A stretch of 64,000 bases of DNA, taken from Bacteroidales bacterium (GTDB lineage: Bacteria > Bacteroidota > Bacteroidia > Bacteroidales > UBA932). Where the stretch lies: NCBI GenBank assembly GCA_016287075.1, contig JAEEVC010000007.1, positions 1 to 64,000 of the forward strand. Reading direction: 5' to 3'. Position 1 is the stretch's first letter, and every line of letters begins with the position of its first letter. A program made the position numbers and the translations under genes. Shown piece after piece: positions 30,701 through 38,763 of this stretch. The notes beneath the pieces are model-generated. The model made no database searches. It was not told where the DNA came from and saw nothing but the letters and a program-made list of their open reading frames with translations.

Positions 30701-31692
30701 GACTTTCCGTCCAGCAGCAGATCGAGAAAATCATCCGCGGAGAGCCCGCGGATGATTTTTTCGATGGGGATGCTCCGAAGGACGGCTGTGACCGCATCCC
30801 GGCGATAGGGGAGTCCGCGGAGTTTTCCCAGCAGGTCCGTATCCAGTTCGCCGAGGACGAAGAAGTCACCCATCAGGTTGATGTCCAGGATTTTCTCTCC
30901 TTTGATTTCGAGGTAGGCTTCAAACGAGCCGACCCCGGGGATCCGGGCCTTCCGCACCCGGGTATGCCGGGGATTGTGGCCGAAGACAAACGCTTCCGAC
31001 CCGAGCAGGGCGGCGATGCGCTCCGCCTCCAGGATGTCATCGGATGTCAATGTCAAGGTCTCATCCCCACAGAGCCGATGGCGCGTGAACCGCAGGAATT
31101 CATTGATGTCCATGCCGGTCCGGGGACCGATGTTCATCACGTGTTCCCGGACGGAAGCGACGCCTTTCCCGGCGAGCTTCTCCGCCGGCGGGGTCAGGAC
31201 GCGCTCCAGCAGATCCAGGTCGGTCTGGAACAGCAGCGTATTGTGGACGATGCAGCGGTCGCCGATCCGGTACAGCGCCGCGCCGGAAACCTTCTTCCCG
31301 TCCACCATGACGTCGTTCCGGCCGGACAGCGAGGCTTCGATCCCGGCCGCCTGCAGCACGCCGGCGGTCCGCTTCATCGCATCGCGGAACGCGCCCGCCG
31401 CGTCAGACGCCGTGAGTACATACGAGAACATCAGGTCGCCCTCGTCGGCAAATACGGCCCCGCCACCGCTCTTGCGGCGTACGAGATCGATGCCGTTCGC
31501 CCGGCAGAAAGTGTAGTCCACCTCTTTGTCAATCAGCTGGTTCCGCCCTACGATAACCGTAGGGGACACCCGCCAGGCAAAGAACGCATCCACTCCCGGA
31601 TACCGCCGCGCCACAACCTCTTCCATCGCGAGGTAGAAGGCCAGCCGGCGGGAGATATTCTCTTCCGGAAGCAGGATATACCGCATGTTCAT
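30697..31692 (-). CDS. lplA: Lipoate-protein ligase A
   Basis: 331 residues. It activates free lipoate with ATP and attaches it to a lysine of lipoyl domains. The signature RRKSGGGAVFADEGDLMFSYVL near residue 72 and the lysine motif GRNDVMVDGKKVSGAALYR near 124 are conserved, with the C-terminal accessory domain (GVGSFEAYLEIKGEKILDINLMGDF) present. It is last in a leftward operon transporter-esterase-lplA (41-nt gap). Its final codons carry the hairpin that terminates the converging rhaBA transcript, so its own mRNA must pass this structure to be completed. Confidence 0.93.
   Translation of the reverse strand: MNMRYILLPEENISRRLAFYLAMEEVVARRYPGVDAFFAWRVSPTVIVGRNQLIDKEVDYTFCRANGIDLVRRKSGGGAVFADEGDLMFSYVLTASDAAGAFRDAMKRTAGVLQAAGIEASLSGRNDVMVDGKKVSGAALYRIGDRCIVHNTLLFQTDLDLLERVLTPPAEKLAGKGVASVREHVMNIGPRTGMDINEFLRFTRHRLCGDETLTLTSDDILEAERIAALLGSEAFVFGHNPRHTRVRKARIPGVGSFEAYLEIKGEKILDINLMGDFFVLGELDTDLLGKLRGLPYRRDAVTAVLRSIPIEKIIRGLSADDFLDLLLDGKS
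30727..30761 (+). terminator. Terminator of rhaBA embedded in the opposite gene's coding sequence
   Basis: Perfect 14-bp stem (AAAATCATCCGCGG, 30727-30740, with 30746-30759), 5-nt loop, then a T run to 30761. It lies 26 nt after rhaA and within the last codons of the lipoate ligase gene on the other strand. In the leftward direction only four T follow, so it should act mainly rightward. Confidence 0.85.
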
Positions 31693-31733
31693 GCTGCTGT
31701 GCCCATCCTCGGCCGGGGGAGACCGCCGGAGGG

Positions 31734-32681
31734 TTACTTGTAGATCATAGACAGGTCGATGAGCTCGCCGACGTGCATGCCGGCATCATCGACCATCGCG
31801 TCGATGACGCGGCCGCGGCCGCGGATGACTTCCTCCTCGAGGAAGCGGATCTGTTCGGGCATGTTGTAGAACATGTTGCCGGCCATGTCGTGGGTGTGGT
31901 CCTTGTAGCGGTAGAACTGGTAGATGTAGCCGTTCTTGGCGAAGACCTTCTCCACCAGCGCGCTGCTGCCGAACATGCCGTAGCGGCCGAAGGCGGTCTT
32001 CGTGTAGGTTACAGCGCCGTCCACGGTGCCGTGGATCAGCAGCTGCGGAGCGGGCGTCCGCTTGTAAACGGGGACCCCTGTGTCGCTCATGATGGCCCCG
32101 GCGAAGGACATAACGCCCTTGAAATGAAAATCTTCCGGCAGGTTCGCAGCGAGTGCGCCATGGTTGCAGGCCTCCCACTCGGAGGAGAGCGAGATCATGG
32201 CTCCGGCGGAATTGCCCATGATGACCAGGTTCTCGGGGTCGATCCCGAGTTCCGGATGGGCGAACAGGAATTCCACGGCCGAGAAGACATCCTCGACGCC
32301 CATGTCCACCGCCCGTTTGGCGAGCTTGGCCGATTCGATCAGGTGGAAGGGGTCGAAGCGCATCCGGACTCCCTTGAGGCCGAGCCGGTAATCGACGGCG
32401 ACGATGGGATAGCCCTCGTCCAGCAACGCCTGGAACCAGGGAAAGTACCAGGACTCGTTCCGCGCGCCGATGATGAAACCGCCGCCGAAGACAAAGAGGA
32501 GCGCGGGCTTTTCCTTGCTGTCGAGCGTGGTCGCGGCGCCCTCGGCGGGACGGTAGATGTCCAGATAAAGGTCGCAGGTGTCCCGTCGGGCGAACATAAA
32601 GGTTCCGTCCGGGGTCAGAGCCCGGAGCAGGGGACTGCAGGTGAGCAGGACCAGGATGGCCAGGAGGTACTTTTTCATCAT
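31734..32681 (-). CDS. Secreted alpha/beta hydrolase (esterase type)
   Basis: 315 residues from the ATG at 32681, which overlaps the transporter stop by ATGA; MKKY one codon later is also possible. A signal peptide (MMKKYLLAILVLLTCSPLLRA) is present. The oxyanion motif GGGF follows in LLFVFGGGFIIGARN, the nucleophile elbow is GNSAG (S158), and the late Asp and His are in HGTVDGAVTYT and KDHTHDM. The layout matches bacterial BD-FAE/hormone-sensitive-lipase-like carbohydrate or lipid esterases. The substrate is unknown, and localisation is presumably periplasmic. Its co-transcription with an AspT-type transporter and lplA has no obvious metabolic meaning. Confidence 0.83.
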   Translation of the reverse strand: MMKKYLLAILVLLTCSPLLRALTPDGTFMFARRDTCDLYLDIYRPAEGAATTLDSKEKPALLFVFGGGFIIGARNESWYFPWFQALLDEGYPIVAVDYRLGLKGVRMRFDPFHLIESAKLAKRAVDMGVEDVFSAVEFLFAHPELGIDPENLVIMGNSAGAMISLSSEWEACNHGALAANLPEDFHFKGVMSFAGAIMSDTGVPVYKRTPAPQLLIHGTVDGAVTYTKTAFGRYGMFGSSALVEKVFAKNGYIYQFYRYKDHTHDMAGNMFYNMPEQIRFLEEEVIRGRGRVIDAMVDDAGMHVGELIDLSMIYK

Positions 32682-34366
32682 AAGGCGATCAGGATCAGGA
32701 TTTGGGCGGCGAGGACCCGCAGGAACATGCTGAGCGGGTAGACGGTCGCGTAATTGACAGAAGTATAATCGGTTCCGTATGCGCCCTGCGCGAAGGCGAG
32801 GACAGGCGCATTGGTGGTCGCGCCGCAGAGCAGGCCGCTGACCTGGTAGAAATTCATCTTGAAGGCCAGCCGGGCCAGCAGCCCCACGGCAAAGACGGGC
32901 ACGATGGTGATGATGGCCCCGTAGAGGATCCACCAGAAGCCCCCGTTCATGAGCGATGACACGAAATCCGCACCGGCGCCGAGGCCCACGGCGGCGAGGA
33001 AGAAGGCGATGCCGATTTCCCGGATCATCATGTTGGCGCTCTGGGTCGTATAGGTGGTGATGTGCCACTTCGGGCCGAAATGGCCGAGGAGGATCGCAAT
33101 CAGCAGCGGTCCGCCGGCGAGGCCGAGCTTGACCGGTTGCGGGATACCGGGGAAACGGATCGGAAGGGAGCCGAAGACGACGCCGAGCGCGATGCCGGCA
33201 AAGATGGGGATCAGGTTCGGATGCGTGAGCTTCTCGGGCTTGTTGCCGACGATTTCCGCGATGGAATGGATGTCATGCTCCGTCCCGACGACCAGGATGC
33301 TGTCGCCCATCTGGAGGATGAGGTTCGGACCGGCCACCAGTTCGACGCCGGCACGGATGACGCGCGTGACCGTGACGCCGTGGTCGGAGCGGAGCCTGAG
33401 TTCCTTTAAACGCTTGCCGGTCAGTTGGCTGCGCGAGATGACAAGCCGCCGGGTGACCAGGGTTTCATCAAGTTTCTGCCAGTCCTTCTGGTGCATCGGG
33501 ATCTCTTCGCCGAAAATGATGCGGAGACTGTCCACGTGCGGCTGGGAGGTGACGATCAGGAGTTTGTCGCCCATCTGGAAGACGGTGTCCGCGTCCGGGA
33601 CGAAGACGACGCCGTCACGCATCATCCGGGAGATGACGAAACCGCCGCCCGCTTCCGCGATGACTTTCCTCAGGGACAGCCCGATGATGGCCGGGTTGAC
33701 GACCTCGCAGTGCATCCGGCGCGCGGTGTCCGCCGTATTGTCCTCCGCCTTGTCCAGGTCTTCTTTCTCCTTCTCGATATCGACCCTGAACAGGGCCTTG
33801 AGGAGCATGATGACGAGGATGACGCCGAGGACGCCGACCGGATAGGCGACGGCATAGGCGGCTGCCAGGCTGGAAGAAGCCGCGGCGGCGGTTTCCTTTG
33901 CCGCCCCGCCCGCGACCATCGTGTCGGAGAGCGTCTGCTGTGCCGCACCGAGGCCGGGCGTGTTGGTCACGGCGCCGGACATCACGCCGGTCATCGTCTC
34001 GAGCGATTCGCCCGTCACCAGGTGGAGGATATAGGTCGTGGCCACGCCCAGGAGGATGAGCAGGCACGCGAGGAGGTTCATCCGGATGCCGCCCTGCCGG
34101 AAGGAATTGAAGAATCCGGGACCGACCTGCAGGCCGATGGAGAAGACGAAGAGGATGAGGCCGAAATCCTTCATGAAGGCGAGGACGGTCGGGTCGGAGC
34201 GGAAGCCGAAATGGCTCAGCAGGATCCCCAGGAAGATGATCCACGTGGACCCGATGGTGATGCCGCCGACCTTGAAGCGTCCGAGGTACAGGCCGGTCGC
34301 GATGACGACGGCGAAAAGGAGGATGGAATGGGCGATGCCCGTCCCGAGAAACAGTTCTTGCAGCAT
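32678..34366 (-). CDS. AspT/YidE-type putative transporter with two RCK_C domains
   Basis: 562 residues. Two five-to-six-helix membrane halves (10-185 and 375-562) are the duplicated Asp-Al_Ex domains; both end in the pattern GVMSGAVTNTPGLGAAQQ / GLLCGATTNAPVLAFAQ. Between them lie two TrkA-C (RCK_C) domains (205-290 and 293-370), each ending near the GDKLLIV or GDSILVVG motif. This is the layout of YidE/YbjL and of aspartate:alanine antiporters. It probably exchanges a small carboxylate or amino acid; RCK domains suggest ligand gating. It is the first gene of a leftward three-gene operon with a perfect promoter box. Confidence 0.92.
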   Translation of the reverse strand: MLQELFLGTGIAHSILLFAVVIATGLYLGRFKVGGITIGSTWIIFLGILLSHFGFRSDPTVLAFMKDFGLILFVFSIGLQVGPGFFNSFRQGGIRMNLLACLLILLGVATTYILHLVTGESLETMTGVMSGAVTNTPGLGAAQQTLSDTMVAGGAAKETAAAASSSLAAAYAVAYPVGVLGVILVIMLLKALFRVDIEKEKEDLDKAEDNTADTARRMHCEVVNPAIIGLSLRKVIAEAGGGFVISRMMRDGVVFVPDADTVFQMGDKLLIVTSQPHVDSLRIIFGEEIPMHQKDWQKLDETLVTRRLVISRSQLTGKRLKELRLRSDHGVTVTRVIRAGVELVAGPNLILQMGDSILVVGTEHDIHSIAEIVGNKPEKLTHPNLIPIFAGIALGVVFGSLPIRFPGIPQPVKLGLAGGPLLIAILLGHFGPKWHITTYTTQSANMMIREIGIAFFLAAVGLGAGADFVSSLMNGGFWWILYGAIITIVPVFAVGLLARLAFKMNFYQVSGLLCGATTNAPVLAFAQGAYGTDYTSVNYATVYPLSMFLRVLAAQILILIAL

Positions 34367-34398
34367 AATCTCTCAGCAATCGTTGCCCGATGCGGGCA

Positions 34399-34406
34399 CA
34401 AAAATA
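34399..34406 (-). promoter_or_regulatory. -7 promoter box of the AspT-type transporter operon
   Basis: Read leftward: TATTTTTG, perfect TAnnTTTG, 32 nt before the ATG at 34366. Confidence 0.7.
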
Positions 34407-34461
34407 CGAAAAAACTCGCATAATCTGCCTTCCGGCTCTTTCATCTTTCGCGCCTGCGTTG

Positions 34462-34469
34462 TAAATTTG
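34462..34469 (+). promoter_or_regulatory. -7 promoter box of the Na/Pi symporter operon
   Basis: TAAATTTG, perfect TAnnTTTG, with TTTC in the -33 place 19 nt upstream; 19 nt before the ATG at 34489. Confidence 0.72.
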
Positions 34470-34488
34470 TGCCGAAAATCGTTTTTAT

Positions 34489-36186
34489 ATGCTGATTGCC
34501 CTGAAACTCCTTGGCTCGATCGCCCTTCTGATCTACGGAATGAAGGTGATGAGCGAGGCCCTGCAGAAAATGGCGGGCCCCCAACTCCGGCACCTCCTCG
34601 GCGCGATGACGACCAACCGCTTCTCCGGCGTGGCTACCGGCGCGCTCGTCACGGTAGCGGTCCAATCCTCCGCCGCGACGACCGTCATGACGGTCTCCTT
34701 CGTGAATGCCGCCCTCCTGACGCTTGCACAGGCCATTTCCATCATCATGGGCGCGAACATCGGTACGACGCTCTCCGCCTGGATCATGTCGGCCGGTTTT
34801 TCGTTCAACATCGCCAACCTGGTCTGGCCGGCCTTCCTGGTCGGCATCATCCTGATCCAGCAGGGCAAGCACCGCTATGTCGGTGATTTCCTCTTCGGAC
34901 TCAGCTTCCTGCTCTTCGCGCTCGGCATGCTCAAGGCGACGGGCGTGGAGATGGACCTCGCGAGCAAGCCGGCGGTCGTGGATTTCTTCGCCAGTTTCAA
35001 GACCAACTACGGCACCATCCTCCTGTTCCTGCTGATCGGCACCGTCCTGACCGCGCTCGTGCAGAGTTCGGCGGCCCTGATGGCCATCACGATGGTCCTC
35101 TGCGCGACCGGCGCCATCACCATTTTCCAGGGCATTGCGCTGGTCATGGGCGAGAACATCGGTACGACCGTGACGGCCAACCTGGCGGCCATGAGCGCGA
35201 ATACCCAGGCCCGCCGGACGGCGATGGCCCACCTGCTGTTCAACGTCTTCGGCGTGTGCTGGGTGCTGGTTTTCTTCTTCCCCTTCGTCCGGATGGTCTG
35301 CGGGATCGTGGGGCTGGACCCTACCGCTCCCGAGCAGGATCCCACCCGGCTCTCCTTCGCGCTGGCGACCTTCCACACCTGCTTCAACGTCATCAATACG
35401 GCCGTCCTCATCTGGTTCATCCCGCAGATTGAGAAGATTGTCTGCAAGATCATCCAGCCGCGCAAGAGCGAGGACGAGGACGAATTCCGGCTGCAGTATA
35501 TCCGCGGCGGTCTCATGAAGACCCCGGAAATCTCCGTCCTGCAGGCCCAGAAGGAAATCGCCCTCTTCGGCGAGCGGATGCAGCGGATGTTCCGCATGGT
35601 CCGGGACCTGGATGCGACGGAGGACGACGCGGCATACCAGAAGCTGTTCGAGCGCATCACCAAGTACGAGGAGATCAGCGACAACATGGAGAACGAGATC
35701 GGCCGCTACATCGGCCAGGTCGGCGACGCCCACCTGTCCGACGAGACGAAGGAAAAGATCCGCGCGATGCTCCGCCAGATCGGGGAACTCGAAAGCATCG
35801 GCGACAGCTGCTTCAACCTCGCCCGCATCCAGCGCCGCAAGCGCGAGTCGGAATCGAAGTTCACCGAGAACCAGCTCGCCGGCGTGATCCGCATGTACGA
35901 CCTGGTCGACGAGGCCCTTACGCAGATGAACGTCCTCCTCGCCGGCCGCAGGGACGACCACGACATCGTTGCCTCCGAGGTGCTGGAAGAGAAGATCAAC
36001 GCCTGCCGTAACGAGCTGAAGGAAAAGAATATCCGCGATCTGGACAACCACGTTTACGGGTATGATGCCAGCACGGTCTACATGGACCTGATCTCCGAGT
36101 TCGAGAAGACGGGCGACTATATCATCAATGTGGTGGAGGCCCGGCTCGGCGCGGACCGCAGGGATCTCCACGCGATTGTCAAGTAA
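34489..36186 (+). CDS. Na/Pi cotransporter (NptA type) with PhoU-like tail
   Basis: 565 residues. The membrane part (1-320) has the two inverted signature repeats of the family: ALVTVAVQSSAATTVMTVSFVNA with MGANIGTTLSAW, and TALVQSSAALMAITMVLCATG with MGENIGTTVTANLAA. The C-terminal 230 residues are a helical PhoU-like domain (ERMQRMFRMVRDLDATEDD to VYMDLISEFEKTGDYIINVVEA). It probably imports phosphate with sodium, the PhoU part giving regulation. It starts the operon that continues with the aspartokinase-like gene 10 nt later. Confidence 0.92.
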   Translation: MLIALKLLGSIALLIYGMKVMSEALQKMAGPQLRHLLGAMTTNRFSGVATGALVTVAVQSSAATTVMTVSFVNAALLTLAQAISIIMGANIGTTLSAWIMSAGFSFNIANLVWPAFLVGIILIQQGKHRYVGDFLFGLSFLLFALGMLKATGVEMDLASKPAVVDFFASFKTNYGTILLFLLIGTVLTALVQSSAALMAITMVLCATGAITIFQGIALVMGENIGTTVTANLAAMSANTQARRTAMAHLLFNVFGVCWVLVFFFPFVRMVCGIVGLDPTAPEQDPTRLSFALATFHTCFNVINTAVLIWFIPQIEKIVCKIIQPRKSEDEDEFRLQYIRGGLMKTPEISVLQAQKEIALFGERMQRMFRMVRDLDATEDDAAYQKLFERITKYEEISDNMENEIGRYIGQVGDAHLSDETKEKIRAMLRQIGELESIGDSCFNLARIQRRKRESESKFTENQLAGVIRMYDLVDEALTQMNVLLAGRRDDHDIVASEVLEEKINACRNELKEKNIRDLDNHVYGYDASTVYMDLISEFEKTGDYIINVVEARLGADRRDLHAIVK

Positions 36187-36196
36187 GAAGCTGCGT

Positions 36197-37489
36197 ATGA
36201 ATGAATTGCTGATTGCGCATGTCCTCCTGGATGAGGGTTCCGCCCGGGAATTCCCTTTCCTGAGGCGGGATCTCCGTGCCGGCGACTGTGTCGTCGTCGC
36301 TCCCGGCAAAACGCTGTCCGGCGCCTATGATGCGGTGCTGGAGCGGCAACTCGTGGACCGGACAGACGCCCATGCCGAACTGCTCTCCCTGATCAGCCGT
36401 CTCAAGGACCTGGCCCCGGATCCGGCTTTCCAGCGGAAGGCGGACGCGGCGGCGGAGATCATCTATTCGGTTCTCTGCCAGGGTATGTCGCTCAGTTTCC
36501 GGGACAACAGCCTGACGGATTATCTCCATGCGCTGTTCGTCCAGCTTTGCGGCCAGTGCCTGGGCGCCGCCTTGGGGGCACAGACGGTTTTGGACGGCCG
36601 GGAAGTGATTCTGTGTGAAAGCAATAACGGGATCCCGATGATTGACCGGCCGCTGACCGAGAAGCGTATTGCCGACCTGAAGGGGAGTGCTTCCCTGACG
36701 GTGGTCGCCGGTTCCTTCGGCCGGAAAGTCACGGGAGAGACGGTCAATCTGGGGGCTGGCGGGTCGGAACTCACGGCCAGCATCCTGGCCGCCGTCCTGC
36801 AGGCCCGGGCGGTCCGCCATTACGTGTCCGGCTTCGCGTACGCGGAATCTTCGGCCCTGACCTACGAGGAAGCGGCCCAGCGCTTCTCTTCCGGCGAGCC
36901 CGTGTATCCGCCGGCCATGCTGCCGGCCAGGAAAGCGGCCATCCCCGTGGAGATCGCCGGCCTTGATACGGAGGGGACGCTCCTTCTTACCATCGGGCCC
37001 GCGCCGGAAGGCCGCGCTCCTGAGGGGATTACCGGTGTCGTCCGTTCCGGCGCCATGACCCTGCTGACGGTCTATGGCAGCGGCCTGCTCGGCAGCGTCG
37101 GTATCTCTTCCGCCCTGTTCGGCATCCTTGCGAAGGAAGGGGTGAACATCCATTTCATCTCCCAGTCCGTTGCCGAATACAGCATCAGTTTCGCTGTGAA
37201 ACGCCCGGATACGGAACAGGCGAAGCGGGCTTTGGATGCACTGATATCCAATACTTTCCGCTCCAGTTTTACCGACCTTTCCTACACATCTGTTCCAGTG
37301 GAGATCGTGTCTGTCTTCGGACAGGGGATGCGGCACGTGCCCGGCATCTCGGGGCGGGTTTATTCCGCCCTCGGTGCGGCCGGGGTCAATGTCGTCGCCT
37401 CCTCGCAGGGCGGTGAGGAACTGAGCATCTCCGTCGTCGTCGGCGAGGCGGATGCACAAAAGGCGAAGGAGGCGCTTGAACGGCTATGA
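36197..37489 (+). CDS. Aspartokinase-like protein with degenerate kinase domain and two ACT domains
   Basis: 430 residues from MNELLIAHVLLDEG. Alignment by eye to aspartokinases gives VVVAPGKTLSGAYDAVL (the VVSAPGKT strand), NLGAGGSELTASILAAVL (the GRGGSD site, with Glu for Asp) and LTYEEAAQRFSSGEPVYPPAMLPARKAAIPVEI. At the C-terminus are two ACT domains (GSVGISSALFGILAKEGVNIHFIS; GISGRVYSALGAAGVNVVASS). The catalytic N-terminus KFGGTS is missing, and no other start supplies it. It may therefore be an allosteric regulator or a kinase with changed activity. It overlaps the aminotransferase gene by ATGA. Confidence 0.75.
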   Translation: MNELLIAHVLLDEGSAREFPFLRRDLRAGDCVVVAPGKTLSGAYDAVLERQLVDRTDAHAELLSLISRLKDLAPDPAFQRKADAAAEIIYSVLCQGMSLSFRDNSLTDYLHALFVQLCGQCLGAALGAQTVLDGREVILCESNNGIPMIDRPLTEKRIADLKGSASLTVVAGSFGRKVTGETVNLGAGGSELTASILAAVLQARAVRHYVSGFAYAESSALTYEEAAQRFSSGEPVYPPAMLPARKAAIPVEIAGLDTEGTLLLTIGPAPEGRAPEGITGVVRSGAMTLLTVYGSGLLGSVGISSALFGILAKEGVNIHFISQSVAEYSISFAVKRPDTEQAKRALDALISNTFRSSFTDLSYTSVPVEIVSVFGQGMRHVPGISGRVYSALGAAGVNVVASSQGGEELSISVVVGEADAQKAKEALERL

Positions 37490-38682
37490 TTGCGCTGTCT
37501 GAAAGAATGCAGGCCGTTCCGGCTTCGCCGATCCGGAAACTCGCCCCGCTGGCCCGTGCCGCGGCACGGCGCGGTGTCCATGTGCTCCACCTGAACATCG
37601 GCCAGCCCGACATCAAGACCCCGACGCAGGCGCTCGCGGCCATCCACCGGATGGAACAGCCGGTCCTGTCCTACAGTCCCTCGGAGGGCAACCTTTCCCT
37701 GCGCGGGAAGCTTTCATCCTATTATGCCGGCTTCGGCATTTCCCTCTCCCCGGAGGAGATCATTGTCACGACAGGCGGCTCCGAGGCGATCCAGTTCGCT
37801 TTCATGGCTTGCCTGGACCCCGGCGACGAGGTTATCGTGACCGATCCCTGCTATGCCAATTACAAGGCCTACGCGGCCATCTGCGGCGCGACCGTTCGCA
37901 GCGTCCCGACCCGGATCGAAGATGGGTTCCGCCTGCCGCCGATCGATGCTTTCGAAGCGGAGATCACCCCGCGTACGCGCGCTATCCTTATCTGTAATCC
38001 CAACAATCCGACCGGTTATCTCTACAGCCGGCGGGAGATGCTCCGGCTCCGGGAGATTGTCCTGCGGCACAATCTCTTCCTGATCTCCGACGAAGTCTAT
38101 CGTGAATTCGTCTATGGTGGCGGGCGTCCCTATATCTCTGCGCTCCAGCTGGAAGGCCTGGAAGAGAACGCCGTGCTGGTGGATTCCGTTTCGAAGCGGT
38201 ACAGCGAGTGCGGTATCCGCATCGGGGCCATGGTGACGCGCAATGCCGCCTTCCGTGCGGCTGTCCTCAAGCTTTGCCAGGCCCGGCTCAGTCCGCCGCT
38301 GCTCGGCCAGCTGGTCGCGGAGGCCTCGATCGATGTCCCGAAGTCCTATCTGGCCGAAGTGAATGCCGAATACCGTCGGCGGAGGGATTGCCTTGTGGGC
38401 GGCCTGAACCGCATTCCGGGGGTATTCGCTCCGATGCCGGAGGGCGCCTTCTACGTGATGGTCCGCCTTCCCGTGGAGGATGCGGAGGATTTCTGCGCCT
38501 GGTGCCTGACCGATTTCGAATACGAAGGGGAAACCGTCATGATGGCGCCCGGAGCGGGCTTTTACGTCTCTCCCGGTTCCGGAAAGGATGAAGTGCGGAT
38601 GGCCTATGTGCTTGAGACGGAGGAACTGGAACGGGCGCTGGTGGTCCTGGAAAAGGCATTGGCTGCCTACAACAGCCGATGA
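37486..38682 (+). CDS. PLP-dependent aminotransferase, class I/II (aspartate aminotransferase-like)
   Basis: 398 residues. Fold-type I aminotransferase with the substrate/PLP blocks SYSPSEGNLSLRGKLSSYY, TTGGSEAIQFAFMACLDPGDEV, ICNPNNPTGYLYSRREM (Asn and Asp region), SDEVYREFVYGG, the Schiff-base lysine in VDSVSKRYSECGIRIG (K of SKRYS) and VRMAYVLETEEL (Arg for the substrate carboxylate). It most resembles aspartate or aromatic aminotransferases of the I-gamma group. Overlap with the aspartokinase-like gene suggests an aspartate-family function. Its stop codon sits in the loop of the terminator hairpin. Confidence 0.88.
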   Translation: MIALSERMQAVPASPIRKLAPLARAAARRGVHVLHLNIGQPDIKTPTQALAAIHRMEQPVLSYSPSEGNLSLRGKLSSYYAGFGISLSPEEIIVTTGGSEAIQFAFMACLDPGDEVIVTDPCYANYKAYAAICGATVRSVPTRIEDGFRLPPIDAFEAEITPRTRAILICNPNNPTGYLYSRREMLRLREIVLRHNLFLISDEVYREFVYGGGRPYISALQLEGLEENAVLVDSVSKRYSECGIRIGAMVTRNAAFRAAVLKLCQARLSPPLLGQLVAEASIDVPKSYLAEVNAEYRRRRDCLVGGLNRIPGVFAPMPEGAFYVMVRLPVEDAEDFCAWCLTDFEYEGETVMMAPGAGFYVSPGSGKDEVRMAYVLETEELERALVVLEKALAAYNSR

Positions 38683-38695
38683 GGCTGTTTTTTTG
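38671..38695 (+). terminator. Terminator overlapping the aminotransferase stop codon
   Basis: AACAGCC (38671-38677) pairs with GGCTGTT (38683-38689), with a T tract continuing after it. The stop codon TGA (38680-38682) lies in the 5-nt loop. Confidence 0.85.
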
Positions 38696-38725
38696 ATTTT
38701 TTTCGCGCTTTTTAAAAATTCTTAC

Positions 38726-38733
38726 TAACTTTG
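38726..38733 (+). promoter_or_regulatory. -7 promoter box of gdhA
   Basis: TAACTTTG, perfect TAnnTTTG, 30 nt before the ATG at 38764 and just after the upstream terminator. Confidence 0.75.
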
Positions 38734-38763
38734 TGGGAGTAGTGTATTTAACGAAGAAGACCT

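Noticed and set aside
34489..38682. Na/Pi symporter, aspartokinase-like and aminotransferase genes as one novel pathway
   Set aside because: Tight linkage between symporter and the other two is only by short distance (10 nt) and no biochemical logic was found; only the aspartokinase/aminotransferase pair is put forward.
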